From Cricetomys ansorgei (lineage: Eukaryota > Chordata > Mammalia > Rodentia > Nesomyidae), in contig JAMJFZ010001228.1 of the NCBI GenBank assembly GCA_026225945.1, forward strand, positions 2,487,001-2,551,000: a stretch of 64,000 nucleotides of DNA. The letters are read 5' to 3'. Shown here piece by piece: positions 1-12,205 of this stretch. A program made the position numbers and the translations under genes. Positions within the stretch are counted from its first letter, which is position 1. Each line of letters starts with the position of its first letter. The notes under the pieces were generated by a model that did no database searches, was not told the DNA's origin, and saw nothing but the letters and a program-made list of their open reading frames with translations.

Positions 1-960
1 CACACCTACACACCGGAGGACAACCTGCGGCTGGGGCAGCGGGGGGGGGGGGGTAGGAGGACGACCCTCCCGGACTGAGTTGCCTTTGCCCTGAGTGCGA
101 TCAGTGGGATGCTAGGAAGGGGACACACCATGAGCGCTGAACATCCTCCCAGATCAGAGGGCAACCAGGAAGATATGGTAAGACTGGACCTAGTTCCTGA
201 TCGCGGACTCTAAGCTAGTTCTTCCTCTTCCTCTAGCATCCCCTCCTCTTCTTTTTCCAACAGCCATTTTTAAAGCGGGGTTCTAAAGGGGGTGCAGTGT
301 AGAGATCCCGAGGAGGGCCAGCTCACACATGCAACACACGCACACTTACCATGTCCTTTCCCACTCTCAGCAGCCCCTACCCTCCCCCCCCTTCACTGAT
401 CACAAGAAGGGACTCTGAGCTGGAGGACTTGAGACACATGGACCGTTGACATCCAGTGCCTCCTCCCAGGTTGCACGGTGGTCTCTAGGAAGCCTTGGTG
501 CCCCAGACCATGAACGCTGACTTCCAAGATTAAATAAATAAAACTGAAAAGGAGTCAGCGAATGCAATTATGAATGGTGCCAAAATAGTAATTAACCAAT
601 TTGTAACCAATTAGTCTCAGAAAGGAGCTGAAACTTGTATCCGGCTACTTTGATCTAGGGTTTGAACTCTCACCCTTCCCTTTGCAACTTCTTGCAGAAA
701 GGCCTGAGGGGATATTACTGGAGCTGTTTTTGTCTAGAGAAGCAATTTAGGGTCTCTGGCTGGGCTTTATCCTGATAGACCCTGGGAACCGGTGCCTCCG
801 CCCCCTGCCGGCTTCAGACAGGGCCAGCCCTACTGAATGCAGAGGCCAAAAGCTCTTGTTGTCTGGAGCTGTACTTGGTGATACTGGCCAGCCAGGGTGT
901 GCTCTATGCAAGCCAGATCTTAAGTAGTGCTTCTGAACCCCCACTGTATCTGTCCTGCAG
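1..960 (+). other. LYPD1: 3' part of LYPD1 intron 1
   Basis: Mostly unique sequence ending in the exon 2 acceptor. The first 130 bases are GC-rich, with a 13-G run at 41-53 and several CpGs, and could be the edge of the LYPD1 promoter CpG island. No signal-peptide exon is seen. Confidence 0.6.
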
Positions 961-1098
961 GGTGGGCGCTGCAAATTCAGTGCTACCAGTGTGAAGAATT
1001 CCAGCTGAACAACGACTGCTCGTCCCCCGAGTTCATTGTAAATTGCACTGTGAACGTTCAGGACATGTGTCAGAAAGAAGTGATGGAGCAAAGCTCGG
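961..1098 (+). CDS. LYPD1: LYPD1 (Lynx2) coding exon 2, N-terminal half of the LU domain
   Basis: LYPD1 is a GPI-anchored Ly6/uPAR (LU) protein of the neuronal surface, known as a modulator of nicotinic acetylcholine receptors. This 138-bp exon begins after a pyrimidine-rich acceptor (tgtcctgcag) and ends at a consensus donor (TCGG|GTAAGT). Both ends are phase 1. It encodes 45 whole codons from WALQIQCYQC to MEQSS, with five cysteines (QCYQC, NDC, VNC, DMC) and an N-glycosylation sequon NCT. The mature chain should begin near LQIQCYQC. The signal-peptide exon is not in the window: with 17 residues upstream plus the two junction glycines, the total would be 141 residues, matching the human length I remember. 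An open frame continues upstream and downstream, but the splice sites and homology define the real exon. The match to mammalian LYPD1 is from memory but essentially complete. Confidence 0.96.
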
Positions 1099-2220
1099 GT
1101 AAGTTCAGCCATGCTTCCCCTCCAATCACCATCCAGGGCTGGGGATGGAGGTGTTAAATTACAGGAAAAGATGCTGACTTATTTGTAACATGTGTGCACA
1201 CACGGGCCCATGTTCACACACACATACACACACACTCCACTAGTTTGCACAGATTTACTTTTTACTGTTCTGGGAAAATGAAGAGTTGGAAGATGTTTTA
1301 ACCTCATTAAAGTTAATTACCAGGGTTTCTCCCCAAGGGACTCCAGAGGGGGAAGTCATTGTAAATCAGTAGCTGTCCTTTCTTTTCGCTGTCCTTTCTT
1401 TTCTTTCGTTTAATTAATTATTATTATTTTATTTACTCCTTTCACCTTCCTGGGCTAAAAAGATGATCAGAGCAGTGAAAAAAAAAATATGGATAACTGG
1501 TCCCAGCTCCAGCAGCTAGGCAGTAGCCTGTGAGCGATGTCAGCCTGAAATATGAAGCTACTTGAAGTTCCCAGAGGTCAGAACTTGAAAAATGTGTTTT
1601 GTCATAGCGCCACACCATATTTCTTTGAAGAACACTATAGGATCTTTATTTAATTTTAGAACTAATGCATCAAATTCCAGGCACAAATTGCCAAGATCTT
1701 TCACAGGAAGGATATCCACCCCCTGCCCTAGCAGCTTAACTGTTGGCTAGCTGAGCAAAAAGCCTGAGTATTATTCAGCTGACTTAGATGGAACAGACTT
1801 CACTCTAGCTAGTAAGTCTTCTGAGAGGTAGGATCCCACCCACCCTGGAGTTAGAATTAAAAGCTCACCCCAAAATGGAACAAGAGCTTTGAGAAAGTAA
1901 ATGAAGCTATTGCTTTGATTCCAAGGTTAAACGAAGACTTTGAAAAGAAGAGCAGTTCCATCTTGGGATGAATGACGTTGAGTGAACCTTGTTCTTTTTT
2001 AGTTCAGCAAGTTGTGCACACTGCTCCATGGGGTTATTAGAACAACTGATTCTCCTAACTCTCTGGCAAAACAATGCATGGAAACTATCATTGAAACATT
2101 GAAGATGGCACCCTGGCAAAGCAATTTCCTCCTGGGTAGGGTTTGAGGATGTCTTATTGCTAACCATTTGGTTGCATAGGGAGCATATCTGCCAGGTCTC
2201 CCTGTGCTACAATGTGAGGG
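1099..2220. other. Unique intronic stretch
   Basis: A short CA-rich patch lies near 1195-1235 and a T/A-rich patch near 1380-1435. Otherwise I recognise no repeat or exon. Confidence 0.5.
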
Positions 2221-2329
2221 TGTGTGTGTGTTATTTTTTGCATGCGTATGTGTGGGCAGTATAAGTGTATATGTGCATACACCTTCACATTTGTTGGTAC
2301 ATGAGTATATATAGATGTACGTACACTCC

Positions 2330-2641
2330 TTTTTTGACATTATGTGTATGTAGTATCCATGCATGTTTACATGGGTGGAGACAAGAGATGGACATTGGTG
2401 TCTTCCTTGATTATTCTCCACTTTATATTTTGAGGCAGCATTTTTCACTTGAACTCAGAGCTCACCGATTCTAACTAGGTGACTTACTCTAATGACCCCT
2501 GATCGCTGATTGCAAGAGCTAGGGTTAAAAGCAGACGTCTCACCTGCCCTGCTGACATTTATATGTGTTCTTGGGATCCAAATGCTAGTCCTCACACTTG
2601 CACAGGGAGCACTTACCTGCCGAACCATCTCTCAGACCCTT
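2330..2641 (-). repeat. B3-type SINE, reverse orientation
   Basis: It reads on + as the reverse complement of B3: 'ggtgtcttccttgatt', 'gagctcaccgatt', and a 3' edge near 'aaccatctctcagacc'. A TG-rich tail precedes it at 2219-2330. Diverged. Confidence 0.65.
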
Positions 2642-3540
2642 TGTGTGTGGCTTTATAGGCTGTTCTTTGTAGTTCATTATTGGCTAGGGTGTGGGGTCCT
2701 TTGTACCAAAATTGCTCTTCAGAGAAGCCTAAGATGTAAATGCTCTCAAGCGTAATGTATTCCAAGAAAAAGAGCAAGCATTCATTATATTAGCATCTGT
2801 TATTCCTGCTATTAAAAACAGTAGTACAACACACACAAAAAATTAATGATGATTCTGCAGCTAAGTTGGATGTGAATAGTTTTGGTGAATGATTTTCTTT
2901 GCACTGTATTTCACCTGAGCCAAACATTTCCTGTCCTTTGAGTATCTGCAGCTCTCTTCCACGAAATAGGCTTGATGCAGACATGATGAGAGGGACTAGA
3001 ATGTGTTAAGAACATCTTCAGAATCCTCAAGCCCGCTGCTTATCTGGGGGTTGTGCATCACAACCTGGAATGTGATTGAGAAAAGGAGTTACTCAGACAG
3101 AAGGGTACTTCTGAGAAACACCTCTTCTTGTCTATGTGTATATATCTAAGATGACTGTCACAAACTCTCTCTTCAAAGTGCTATTTTTCATCTTGCTTCA
3201 TTCTATTCGCCAAACCATACTCTTGAAAAGCAGAGTAGACCTTACACCTTCCACATTACCCACAGAAAGTATCCAGGCAGTCAGTCCTGAGGAAGTCCCT
3301 GGTTCAGGTTACTTTCTTTCTAGTCAAGTTGCATCTTGTCTCTAAACAAGGTGTCAGTGGCCACAGGCTACAGGACATAGACCACAAGTCAAAAGGTGAA
3401 GAAAAACTAAGCACAAAGCAACGTTAACCTTTTTTTCTTTTTTAGGTGAGTGTGTATGTGTGCTTCTGGGAGTGTGTGTTGTGTATGTTTGTGCTGTGTA
3501 TGCATGTGCCCTGTGTGTATATGCACACCGTATATACGAG

Positions 3541-3815
3541 AGTGCACACACTCAGAGAGTAACATGAGGAGGCCAGGAAGACATCCAGCTCAATCACTCT
3601 GCACCTTTTCCCCTTGACACAGTTTCTCACTGATCCTGGAGTTAGTCTGGCAACCAACATGCCTCAGAGATCCTCTTGCCTCTGAACCCAATAACATTAG
3701 GATTGTGGGTATACATGACCATACATCATTTTTTTCACTTTTTACCTTGAGCCCTGGGATCTGAATTCAGGTTTTCATGCTTACGCAGCAAGCACTCTGA
3801 CTCACCGATCTTCAG
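3541..3815 (-). repeat. B3-type SINE, reverse orientation
   Basis: Reverse B3 landmarks: 'ggaggccaggaagacatc', 'tttctcactgatcctgga', 'cttacgcagcaagcact', and 'gactcaccgatct'. A TG-rich tail is at 3445-3530. Confidence 0.65.
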
Positions 3816-3899
3816 TATTCCCCGTGCTACCTTCAGTCGTGATATCTAACAAAACAGAAGCAATAAGCAAATCCAAAGGGAAAACCAGTTATGGGGAGT

Positions 3900-4270
3900 A
3901 TCTTAGTTTTTGTTCGTTTCCTTTTGCTGTAACAGAACACTCTGAGGGGGTAGGGAGCAGTTTAAGAGAGAGTTTATTTTTAGCTCACAGTTCAGGACAC
4001 AGTCCATCCTGGGCACAGCAGCAGAAGCTTGAGGGAACTGATCATATCATGCACACTCAGGGACAGAGTAATGCATGCTGGTGCTTTAATGTTCGCCATG
4101 CCCTCCTCCATTTATACAGACCAGGAATGCAGTCAGGGAATGGTCTTGCTCATGACTAAGATGAGTCTTCCCATGTAAAGTAACACAAAGATAACCCCTC
4201 ACAGCTGTGCCTGGAGGCCCTGTCTGCCAGATGACTCTAGATTCTGTCAAGTTGGCAACACTAACCATCA
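3900..4270 (-). repeat. MaLR-type LTR (rodent MT/ORR1 group), reverse
   Basis: Begins with a 'cttagtttttgttcg...cttttgctgtaac' edge and ends 'ctgtcaagttggcaac', the reverse of the common rodent LTR whose sense strand starts near 'gtcaacttgac' and carries AATAAA. The subfamily name is not certain. Confidence 0.6.
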
Positions 4271-4274
4271 TCGG

Positions 4275-6560
4275 GATGAACACCAGGTGTAAATGCATGC
4301 AAGGCATTCTGGAATTCAGTAGAAGCCAGGCAAATGTGGTTTCTGTTTCTGTTGGTAGTGGCAGTTCTTTCTTTCTTTTCTATTTTTTTCATCAATAGAA
4401 AGCAATGTCTTGGGACTGATATCTTGAAGACATTCCATATTAAATTTCATGTAATTGTTATAGACCAGTCAGTTTGATTTTTTGCCAACAAGGATGGAGA
4501 GCTACTTTGGTTGCTAAGTGACCGCAATGTAATAAAATTGTGGCAGCATGAGCTAACTTTCAGTGTATGCACTGTGTGTCTAACCATCCCTTAACACTAG
4601 CCATGTGGTATTTCATGAAGTGTAGTAGCTTTCTTCATAACGACCCATTCCCTATATGCCAACCAACCAGTCTGTGACTCTATTGCTTTGTCAACTTCAC
4701 CCTGAAGAAAGAAAGTAGTGCCTTGTTAAGTGGTCCCATCAGGAATCGAAGTCAGAATTGGTTCATAATGTAAGCTGTGCTGAGACTACTGGTGCATCAA
4801 AGCTGAAAATTCCCAGAGATTCCTGCCTAAGAGCATATAGGTATCTTCCAGGAGTCCTGTTGAACTTCACTTGTCTGCCCTCTTCCCCATGAAATTGCTC
4901 ATTTTGTGCTCTGTGTGGCTATGGGTCTTTTCTAAGCTCTCCAAGATACTCTGAGATGCTCCGAGTTGAGCATTGGTTTGGACCACCCCTTCTATGTTAT
5001 AGAGAAACAAAAGAAGGTCTTTAAAAAGTTACACGTCTGGTCCAAGTCCACCAGTCCATCATTACTGTCTGGCTCTTGATACATGCTTCCCTGGCCAGAT
5101 TTATTTACTGCATTGCCACCTGCCAGCCTCTCACAGAGGGAAACATACCACCAGATACACCTGAGAAGATAATTCAGGAAAATTCTAAAGATTTGTATGT
5201 GTGTCTGTCAAGTTCATCTGGCAGGCCAAGTGGACAGACCACAAAAGGGATGAAAGAATCAGAAAGACAACCAGGAAGGATTTTAAATTTTTGAATGTCA
5301 CTTAGACTAGCGGTTTTCAATAGATATAGATACACTATGGCTTTAACTGGACTGAGAAACCTTGAGCTAACCTAACCTGACATTAAGCAGTAATGAAATC
5401 CAGTCTCCCTGACCACTCCATCCACCAATACCAGTGATATGATATGCCCAGGCCTTCAGTTAGTCTTTTCTGGCTTAAGTCTGCAAACCCAGCTCTTAGG
5501 AATTTTGAGATGGTAAATTGAGTTTCCATAAGAAGAACACTTAAAATTAACCTTTGCCTGTCCTCTAGAGTAGTCCTGTTAGGATCTGAAGATATTTCCT
5601 GATGCTCTTTCCTCCTTGGTCATTTCTGGAATAATAAAGTGTGGGCTCTGGGAAGAGAAGTTTCCTTGTCCTTCCTAATTGATGGTTAAACCTTTGCATG
5701 ACTAATGACTCCCCTCCCAGCTCTGCTCTTCATGGGTTGGTGTTTCTGAGCAGCGTCCTTGAGAATCACATTTATTTTGCTTATTTATCATTGCATTCCA
5801 TAAAAATATTTCAAATATTGATTTTCATTTCAGAAGAGAAGCCTCTCCCCAACCTTCCAGTATGAATTTTTAAACCAGGGTATAAAGAATACGCATTTGC
5901 ATTTGTTTGACAGTGCAATCTTGTAATTAGAGTTTTTCCTCTTGACTAGATACAGTGAAAGGGGCATAATTTAATTTTTATAGACTAGCCAATTTCTGTC
6001 CTAACTAAAATATAGCTCTGTCAGTAAGCAAAGTGTTACAGGTTCTCCTAAACCTTATTTAAAAGTTAAATGCAGTATATTGAGAGAAAGTTCATGGTCT
6101 GAATCGGCAACCTGATCGATCTCCTCACCCATCCTTGCAATGCGCATTAATCTATTTGTCTGTTTTGCAATACGAGAGTTACTGATTTACATGCCATCTT
6201 GTGGCTCCATTATGGCTGGATAAGGAATGGCTGTTTTCCTTTTGGATTAGTTAGTTGCTCATTAAGTCAGACAAGGATAGCTCCAGGCTTTGGCTAGGTT
6301 CATTTCATGTCTTATTTTCTCATGAGCAAAATAAGGGATAGCAAAAGACAGATGGATGGACACTTACTCCTGTAAATAGGTAACTGCTCGAGAAAACCAG
6401 TATTTTTTTTTTCAAATCTGGCTGTGCTTAATTTTACCAAGTTTTAAAACTGGGTTCTTGTTTGTTTTTGTGGTCTTGTCAGAAAGAAGGCCACCTCTGC
6501 TTGTAAATTTTATGTCACGGTGTGGTTGTCCATAGATTCTCTTTTTTAAGCTATACACAG
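4275..6560. other. 2.3-kb largely repeat-free intronic stretch
   Basis: No SINE, LTR or microsatellite is obvious. The part 5740-6260 is AT-rich with an octamer-like ATTTGCAT near 5897 and several TAAT motifs, as discussed in the findings. No convincing exon. Confidence 0.5.
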
Positions 6561-6562
6561 GA

Positions 6563-7030
6563 GGGAACTGCGGAGATAGCTCAGTGGCTAAGGACACTTG
6601 CCACTTAAGTATGAGAACCTGAGCTCAGATCCCAACACCCAAGTAAAAAGCCTGGCGTGGTGGTGCATGCCTTAAATCCCAGCACTTGGAAGCAGAGGCA
6701 GGTGGATTTCTGAGCCTTGGGACAGCTTGCTCTACATGCTGAGTTCCAGGCCATCCAGGACTACATCTTAAGTCTCTGTCTCAAAACAGAGAAACAAACA
6801 AGAGCCTGATGTGGCCACACTGCCTCTAACTCTAGCACTAAAGAATAGAGACAGATAGACCTAGGAGCTCAATTACAAACCAGCTTACCTGAAAACGTGA
6901 CCTCCAGATTCAGTAAGAGAAACTGTCACTAGAAAATACACAGAAACAATAGAAGACACCAAAGGTCCTCTTCTGATTTCCATTACATTCACACAGTCAT
7001 GTGTAACCACATACATTCACATACACATGC
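6563..7030 (+). repeat. B3-type SINE split by a B1-like SINE
   Basis: The B3 5' part is at 6563-6650 ('gagatagctcagtggcta'). It is followed by a B1-like body at 6651-6808 ('gcctggcgtggtggtgca' to a 'ctctgtctcaaaacag' end). The B3 remainder follows, with 'aaaggtcctcttctgatt' near the tail. A CA tract then follows. Confidence 0.55.
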
Positions 7031-7049
7031 ATGTATATGAATGCATCAT

Positions 7050-7094
<45 letters not shown>
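7050..7094. repeat. (CA)n microsatellite
   Basis: An uninterrupted CA run of about 45 bp at the tail of the upstream SINE. Confidence 0.95.
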
Positions 7095-7096
<2 letters not shown>

Positions 7097-7214
7097 GATA
7101 CATATGCACCCAAACACACAGAGAATGCATATGTATGTGTATATACAGTTTTTACACCATTGCCCATGTTTCTTAAGGTAGTCTATAGTTATAATTCTTA
7201 TTCATGTATATGTG

Positions 7215-7425
7215 AATACATGGTCCTGTGCTCACATGTTTGCACAGGTACATGCATGCACAGCTCTTATGTGAAGGCTAGAAAACGACCTTGAGTGTAG
7301 TTCCTCAGGCACCTTCTATTTTCTGTTTGAGGCAGGATCTCTCATTGGCCCGATACATTGACACATTGGCTATCTTTGCTGGCATTCAAGCTTCCAAAGG
7401 ATCTGCCTTTGATGTTGCCATCACT
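7215..7425 (-). repeat. B3-related SINE, reverse
   Basis: Landmarks are 'gaccttgagtgtagttcctc' and 'gaggcaggatctctcattgg'. It runs into the TG tract. Confidence 0.5.

Positions 7426-7426
<1 letters not shown>

Positions 7427-7466
<40 letters not shown>
7427..7466. repeat. (TG)n microsatellite
   Basis: A pure TG run of about 40 bp. Confidence 0.95.
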
Positions 7467-7468
<2 letters not shown>

Positions 7469-7612
7469 CATAATGTTCTTGTGGAGATCAGAGGCAACTC
7501 TCAGAAATCAGTTTTCTCCTTCCACTATGTGGGTTCCAGAGTAATCCAGCTCAGTAGTCAGGCTTGGCCATAAGTACCTCTGCCTGCTGAACCATCCCTT
7601 GCCTACCCCATC
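7467..7612 (-). repeat. B4-type SINE, reverse
   Basis: Landmarks are 'gtggagatcagaggcaac', 'tatgtgggttccagagta', and 'ctgctgaaccatccc'. Confidence 0.55.
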
Positions 7613-7767
7613 TCTTCTTTCTTCCTCCTCCTAGGGTTCCTATAGTATCTCTTTAGACAACCACTGGAAATTCTATTTTGTCACCTGAAACCTCAGTTTG
7701 AATCACTCAGATGGATTGTGGAAAATGCAAATGTACAGAAGGACAAAAGTTTAAAATGTACCCTAGG

Positions 7768-7919
7768 ACCAGGGAGATAGCTCAGTGGGAAAAGGCACTT
7801 GTTCCAGAGTCTGACTGCCTGGATTTGATCCCTGGAGCCCATGTGGTAGAAGAAAGCAAGTGGACTTCTGACCTCCACACATAAACATACAAAATAAATA
7901 AATATAATAGTAATTTAAA
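7768..7919 (+). repeat. B4-type SINE
   Basis: It starts 'gggagatagctcagtgg', has the tRNA-like B-box region 'tttgatccctgg', then 'cttctgacctccacac', and ends in an A-rich tail with AATAAATAAAT. Confidence 0.7.
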
Positions 7920-7997
7920 AAAAAACACAGTAGTTTAACTTCAGTCAAAGAAACTTGCTCCAGTGAAAAGGGATAAAGTTTAAGTAAAAATGACACC

Positions 7998-8307
7998 AAG
8001 GCTGTGAAGCTAGCTCGGTTGGTAAAGTTTCTGCCACAGAAGCAGGAGAGTGAGCATCTTAGTTCAATTCCTAGATCCCATGATAAAAAAAAATAACAAA
8101 CAAAACCAGAAAAATCCATGCTGAGCATGATGTCAAGCTCTTGTAATTCTGGTGTGTGTGTGTCGGGGGTTAGGAATGGGAACTCTGGGGCTCACTAGCA
8201 GAATAGCCTGCTTTACAAGGACCAAATCAGTGGGTGATCCTATCTCAAGAAACAAAGTGGACAAAGCCTGAAGAAAGACAGCCTAGGTTATTATAAGGCA
8301 TTTACAC

Positions 8308-8310
<3 letters not shown>
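7998..8310 (+). repeat. Diverged B3-type SINE
   Basis: 'gaagctagctcggttggtaa' head, 'agttcaattcctag', A-rich interruptions, 'gggctcactagcaga', and a degenerate end. Confidence 0.45.
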
Positions 8311-8311
<1 letters not shown>

Positions 8312-8358
<47 letters not shown>

Positions 8359-8360
8359 AA

Positions 8361-8394
<34 letters not shown>
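8312..8394. repeat. (GA)n polypurine tract
   Basis: About 83 bp of near-pure GA with a few interruptions (8353-8360 and 8380). Confidence 0.95.
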
Positions 8395-8395
<1 letters not shown>

Positions 8396-9144
8396 TTCAT
8401 ATATATTGATATAAGGCTTGCTAAGAAGCTTTCCATGTCAGCCTGAATAAAGTTATGAGTTACGGAGAATGGGGGCTGTGAACATCAATATACCCCCACC
8501 CCCACCACTTTCTTCTGGGATGCTAAATACAACACGTTTCTCTTTGGGGCCAGACAGTTTGTCATTCAGCTTGCCCACTGTGCTTTCCAGATCCATCCAT
8601 CTTGTTAATGCAGAAGGCGGCCCTGGCTTCTGGGGAGGATTTGAGGGAGAATATCACAGGCCTTTTGTCCCTTGGACTCTCCAGTAAGGGAAGCATTTGT
8701 TTATGTTAAGTTTCCAGCTGAACAGGCAGCAAGGGCTGACCTCCCATCTTAGTGGATGAAAGGCTTGAAGATTGATCCGCTCTCCCCATAACGCTAATTC
8801 CTCCCACTACAGCTTCATGAAAGCTTCCTTCATTGATGGTTTTCCTAATGAGTTTAAACAGAGAGGCTTCAAAGCTGGGGCTTTTCTCCCAAGTGGAAAG
8901 GAGATGAAGTATGAAAACAAAATACACACTTCCTTTGAAGTGTGAAAGGGAGACCGGCTTCCCTTATGTATTCCCCCCAGAAGCCCTTCTGGGTTGGGTT
9001 CCCCCCTTCCTTCCATAGCTACATGCCATTCTTAATTTAAAAAAAAAAAGAAAGGCTGACTTAGGTTCTAATTCCCAAGCCAGGCAAACGTTTCTTAGTC
9101 CAGTATACCAGAGGGAACACCCCAAACTCTTATTTTATGTCTGT

Positions 9145-9535
9145 CCTAGTTTTATTTCTGTTGCTATGATAGAAAAGACCCTGACCAAAAGCAACCTTGG
9201 AGGGGAAGGGGTTAATCTGTGAACAGTTCCAGGTTCCAGTTGATCACTGAGGAGACATCAAGGAAGGAACTAAGATCAGCTTGTTCCAGCCACAACAAGG
9301 AACAGAGAGCAATGGATGCCTCCACAGACTGCTCTCACTGCTTCTGCTCAGTCAGCTTTCTTCACTCCTATCCAGCTCAGCCCAGAAGTGGCACTGCCCA
9401 TATACAGAGTGGGTTTTCCTACTTCAGTCAAGACAGGTACCCACAGACAAACTGATACACAATGCCTTAGTTGTGACTCTCTTCCCAGCTGATTCTAGAC
9501 TATGGCACATTGTCATAAAAAACCGACCAGGACGG
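9145..9535 (-). repeat. MaLR-type LTR, reverse
   Basis: 'cctagttttatttctgttgc', 'ccctgaccaaaagcaac' and 'aggggttaatctgtg' are the reverse of the common rodent LTR. The far end near 9510-9535 is degraded. Confidence 0.6.
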
Positions 9536-9819
9536 TGCTCATCTGTTAAGAAGGGCCTCAGTTCCGTTAATTGAGGGAGCATCACATTCCAGATTTCTCA
9601 TGCTTGAGCAGCATGTGCAAGGAGCTGAGTTTTCTCTCCTGGGAAAGGTAAAAACAAACTACCTGAATTCTTGAGCGAGACAGTAGGAGAATGAAACCTG
9701 AGCTAACAAAATGATTGTGACTGAATAGGTCTTTAAAAAACGGGCTTAGGGTGAAGTTAAGTTGGTATAGTAGTACTTTCGTAGCACGCACAAGGCTGTG
9801 GGTACTCCATAAAATCAGT

Positions 9820-9958
9820 GTGATGGTGAATGTCTGTAATTTTAACATTTAGGAGGTGGAGGTAGGGGGATCAGAAGATCAAGATCATCCTCAGATACCT
9901 AGTGAGTGGCAGGCCAGCCTGGGATGCATGAAATTCTGTCTCAAAAATAAATAAGTAA
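9820..9958 (+). repeat. B1-like SINE, old copy
   Basis: 'tgatggtgaatgtctgtaat', 'ttaggaggtggaggta', 'caggccagcctggga', ending 'tctgtctcaaaaata'. Confidence 0.6.
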
Positions 9959-10319
9959 AGTCGTTCTAAAGGCCGTGTCTGAAGGCTCCCTAGGCTTGTT
10001 TTAGACACTATCCATGTCCCCACTGAAAGAATGACCCTCGAGTTCAACTCATTTTGCCTGCTTAGGGTACTTAAATGTCTAAGTCCAGACAGTGGTCTCT
10101 CAGTAATTAGTCTAGAAGGCTCACACTGAGATGATATCACCACTTGATATTGGGAAATCTTGTACCCAGAGAGGTTTGATAGGTAACTTACTCACGACTA
10201 TACTGGGGTGAGGAATGGAATCCTCTTCCTTCTCCCAGGGCTTCCCAGTCACTACGGTAACATTCTCTAGTTCGTTTTTCCTTTCTTTTTCCCCCTTTGC
10301 ATTTACTTTTTTATTTATT

Positions 10320-10650
10320 CAATTCTGTTCATGTGTGTGTGCCCATGTATACATGCATTTGTGTGTGTTGGGCAGGAGCAGGGATGTGTCACTGGGTGCC
10401 TTTCTTTCTTGCTCTCTACTTTACATTTGAGACAGCATTTCTCACTGAACATGGAGCTCACAGATTCACCGAAGATGGCTAGCCAGTGAGCCCCAGGGAT
10501 CTTCCTGTGTCACATCCTCAGGGCTAGAATTATAGATACCCAGTGTTCTGTCTGGATGCAGATGCTGGGGATTGGAGCTCTAATCCTCATGTTTGTGTGC
10601 CAAGCACTTTACACAGTGAGATATCTTGAGTGTCCCCCTTCTGTCACTTT
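10320..10650 (-). repeat. B3-type SINE, reverse
   Basis: A TG-rich tail, then 'gagacagcatttctcactga', 'gtgagccccagggatct', and 'gtgccaagcactttacac'. Confidence 0.7.
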
Positions 10651-10664
10651 AAGAATCACTTTTA

Positions 10665-10803
10665 AAATATTCTGTGCACTAACCTGTGGGAGACAGAGGG
10701 CAACTTGTGGGAGTTATTTCTCTCCTTCCACCATCCTGGGGGTTGAACTCAACTCATCAGACTTGGTGGTAAGTACCTTTTCTCACCTATCTCGCCAACC
10801 CTT
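10665..10803 (-). repeat. B4-type SINE, reverse
   Basis: 'ggagacagagggcaac', 'ggttgaactcaactca' and 'tatctcgccaaccc' match the reverse of B4. Confidence 0.55.
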
Positions 10804-10804
10804 T

Positions 10805-11040
10805 AAGAACAATTTTATTAGTACATAATCCTCAAATCAGAAGGTTCACTGTTTTAAACTCTAGAATTTGGTGAGTTTTAGTAAATTGACAAAGCTTTGT
10901 ACCCATTACCAGCCATCTCGTTTTCCCTCTCCTCCAGCCCCTGGAAGCCATTAATTCATTTCTCATTATATGTATTTTTTATTCTGGATATTATATGTAA
11001 GTGGAATTATACAGTACATGGCCTTTTGTGACCAACTGAT
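10805..11040 (-). repeat. Old L1 (L1M-type) 3' fragment, antisense
   Basis: 'tgtacccattaccagcca', 'tccagcccctggaagcca', and 'ttctggatattatatgta' followed by 'ggccttttgtgacc' match the antisense of the 3' region of ancient mammalian L1 elements. Confidence 0.6.
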
Positions 11041-11984
11041 TTTTTTTTTTTTTGTGGTGCTACATATGTATTGTTCTTGTGGCTAACTCCTGATGACGCA
11101 TTTTCCTTGAGACACATTTTCCATCTTGCTAGTGTATGTAGGTGGAGAGGCATCTAGATGAGGGATCTAGAAACTTCTAGATAATATACTACTATGGATG
11201 GCTGGTAAGCATTAGAACCCCACTGGCTGATAAAGCAATTTGCTGAACTGAAGCAAAAACCTGTACCACCTCTGTCCAGTGATCTGTGGGAAGAAAGGAT
11301 TCATCTTCCTCAAACATACACTCTGTGCTAAACACTGAGCGATCCTGCTTTCTCTTAAGAAGATACTGAATTCCTTTAGGCTAATAACAAGGATCTTCAG
11401 GGACATAAGTGGTAGTTATTGATTTCTAAAGTCTTGTAAGAGATACCCTAACATTGTGACATTACCCTTAGGCCAGAATCCCCCAGAGTCAGGTCTTTCC
11501 AAGGCTAGGAAGATATCAACTTGTCTGGTCCACCACTTCCATTATACAGATGAGTTAGCTACGACCCTGAGAGGCTGCTCTTTGGACTGATTGGAGCATC
11601 TTGACACATCTTTTTCATCCCTTGAGAAGGCTGGAGGGAAGAGCACGTGAAAAGAGACTCCTGGGGAATGACTTAAGCCAAGGAAATCGGACAAGTGGGT
11701 TATCTCCAACTAATACCTACTCAAGTTCAGTCTTTCTCTCCCAAGCCAAATCTGATTATACCTTTCCAAGGCCAGACAGCTTACCCCTTGAACGTGGAAA
11801 ATGACATTTCTTCTCCAGAAGAGGAAACTTTATTCTGTCCTGACCTGGTAGTTTGCATTGTGGACTTGATTTCGTTTCAGAGGAAAGGGAGGAATTGCTG
11901 GTAGAAGATGATACAGTCACTTCCTTTGCTAACCCCTAGGAGGCCACATCTGTAACTAGAAACCTCCATCTAATCTGGAATTTG

Positions 11985-12205
11985 CACTGGGAATGTAACT
12001 TAGTTAGCAGAATGCTTGCTTAGCATGCATAAAACTCTACACTCAATCTCCTGCACCACACAAACCTACTGGGCATGTTGATGCAAGCCTGTAATCCCAG
12101 TTCCCTGGTATCAGAGACTGGAGATTCAGACATTCAAGGTCATCCCTGAGTACACAGCAAGGTTGAGGTGGCCTGGGCTCCACAAGGCCTTACCTAAAAC
12201 AAACA
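11985..12205 (+). repeat. ID/B1-type composite SINE
   Basis: A tRNA-like head 'tagcagaatgcttgcttagc' followed by a B1-like body ('aagcctgtaatcccagtt') and 'ccttacctaaaac'. Confidence 0.55.

Noticed and set aside
747..1112. 121-codon - strand frame over LYPD1 exon 2
   Set aside because: It spans an exon/intron boundary of a proven + strand exon and resembles no protein.
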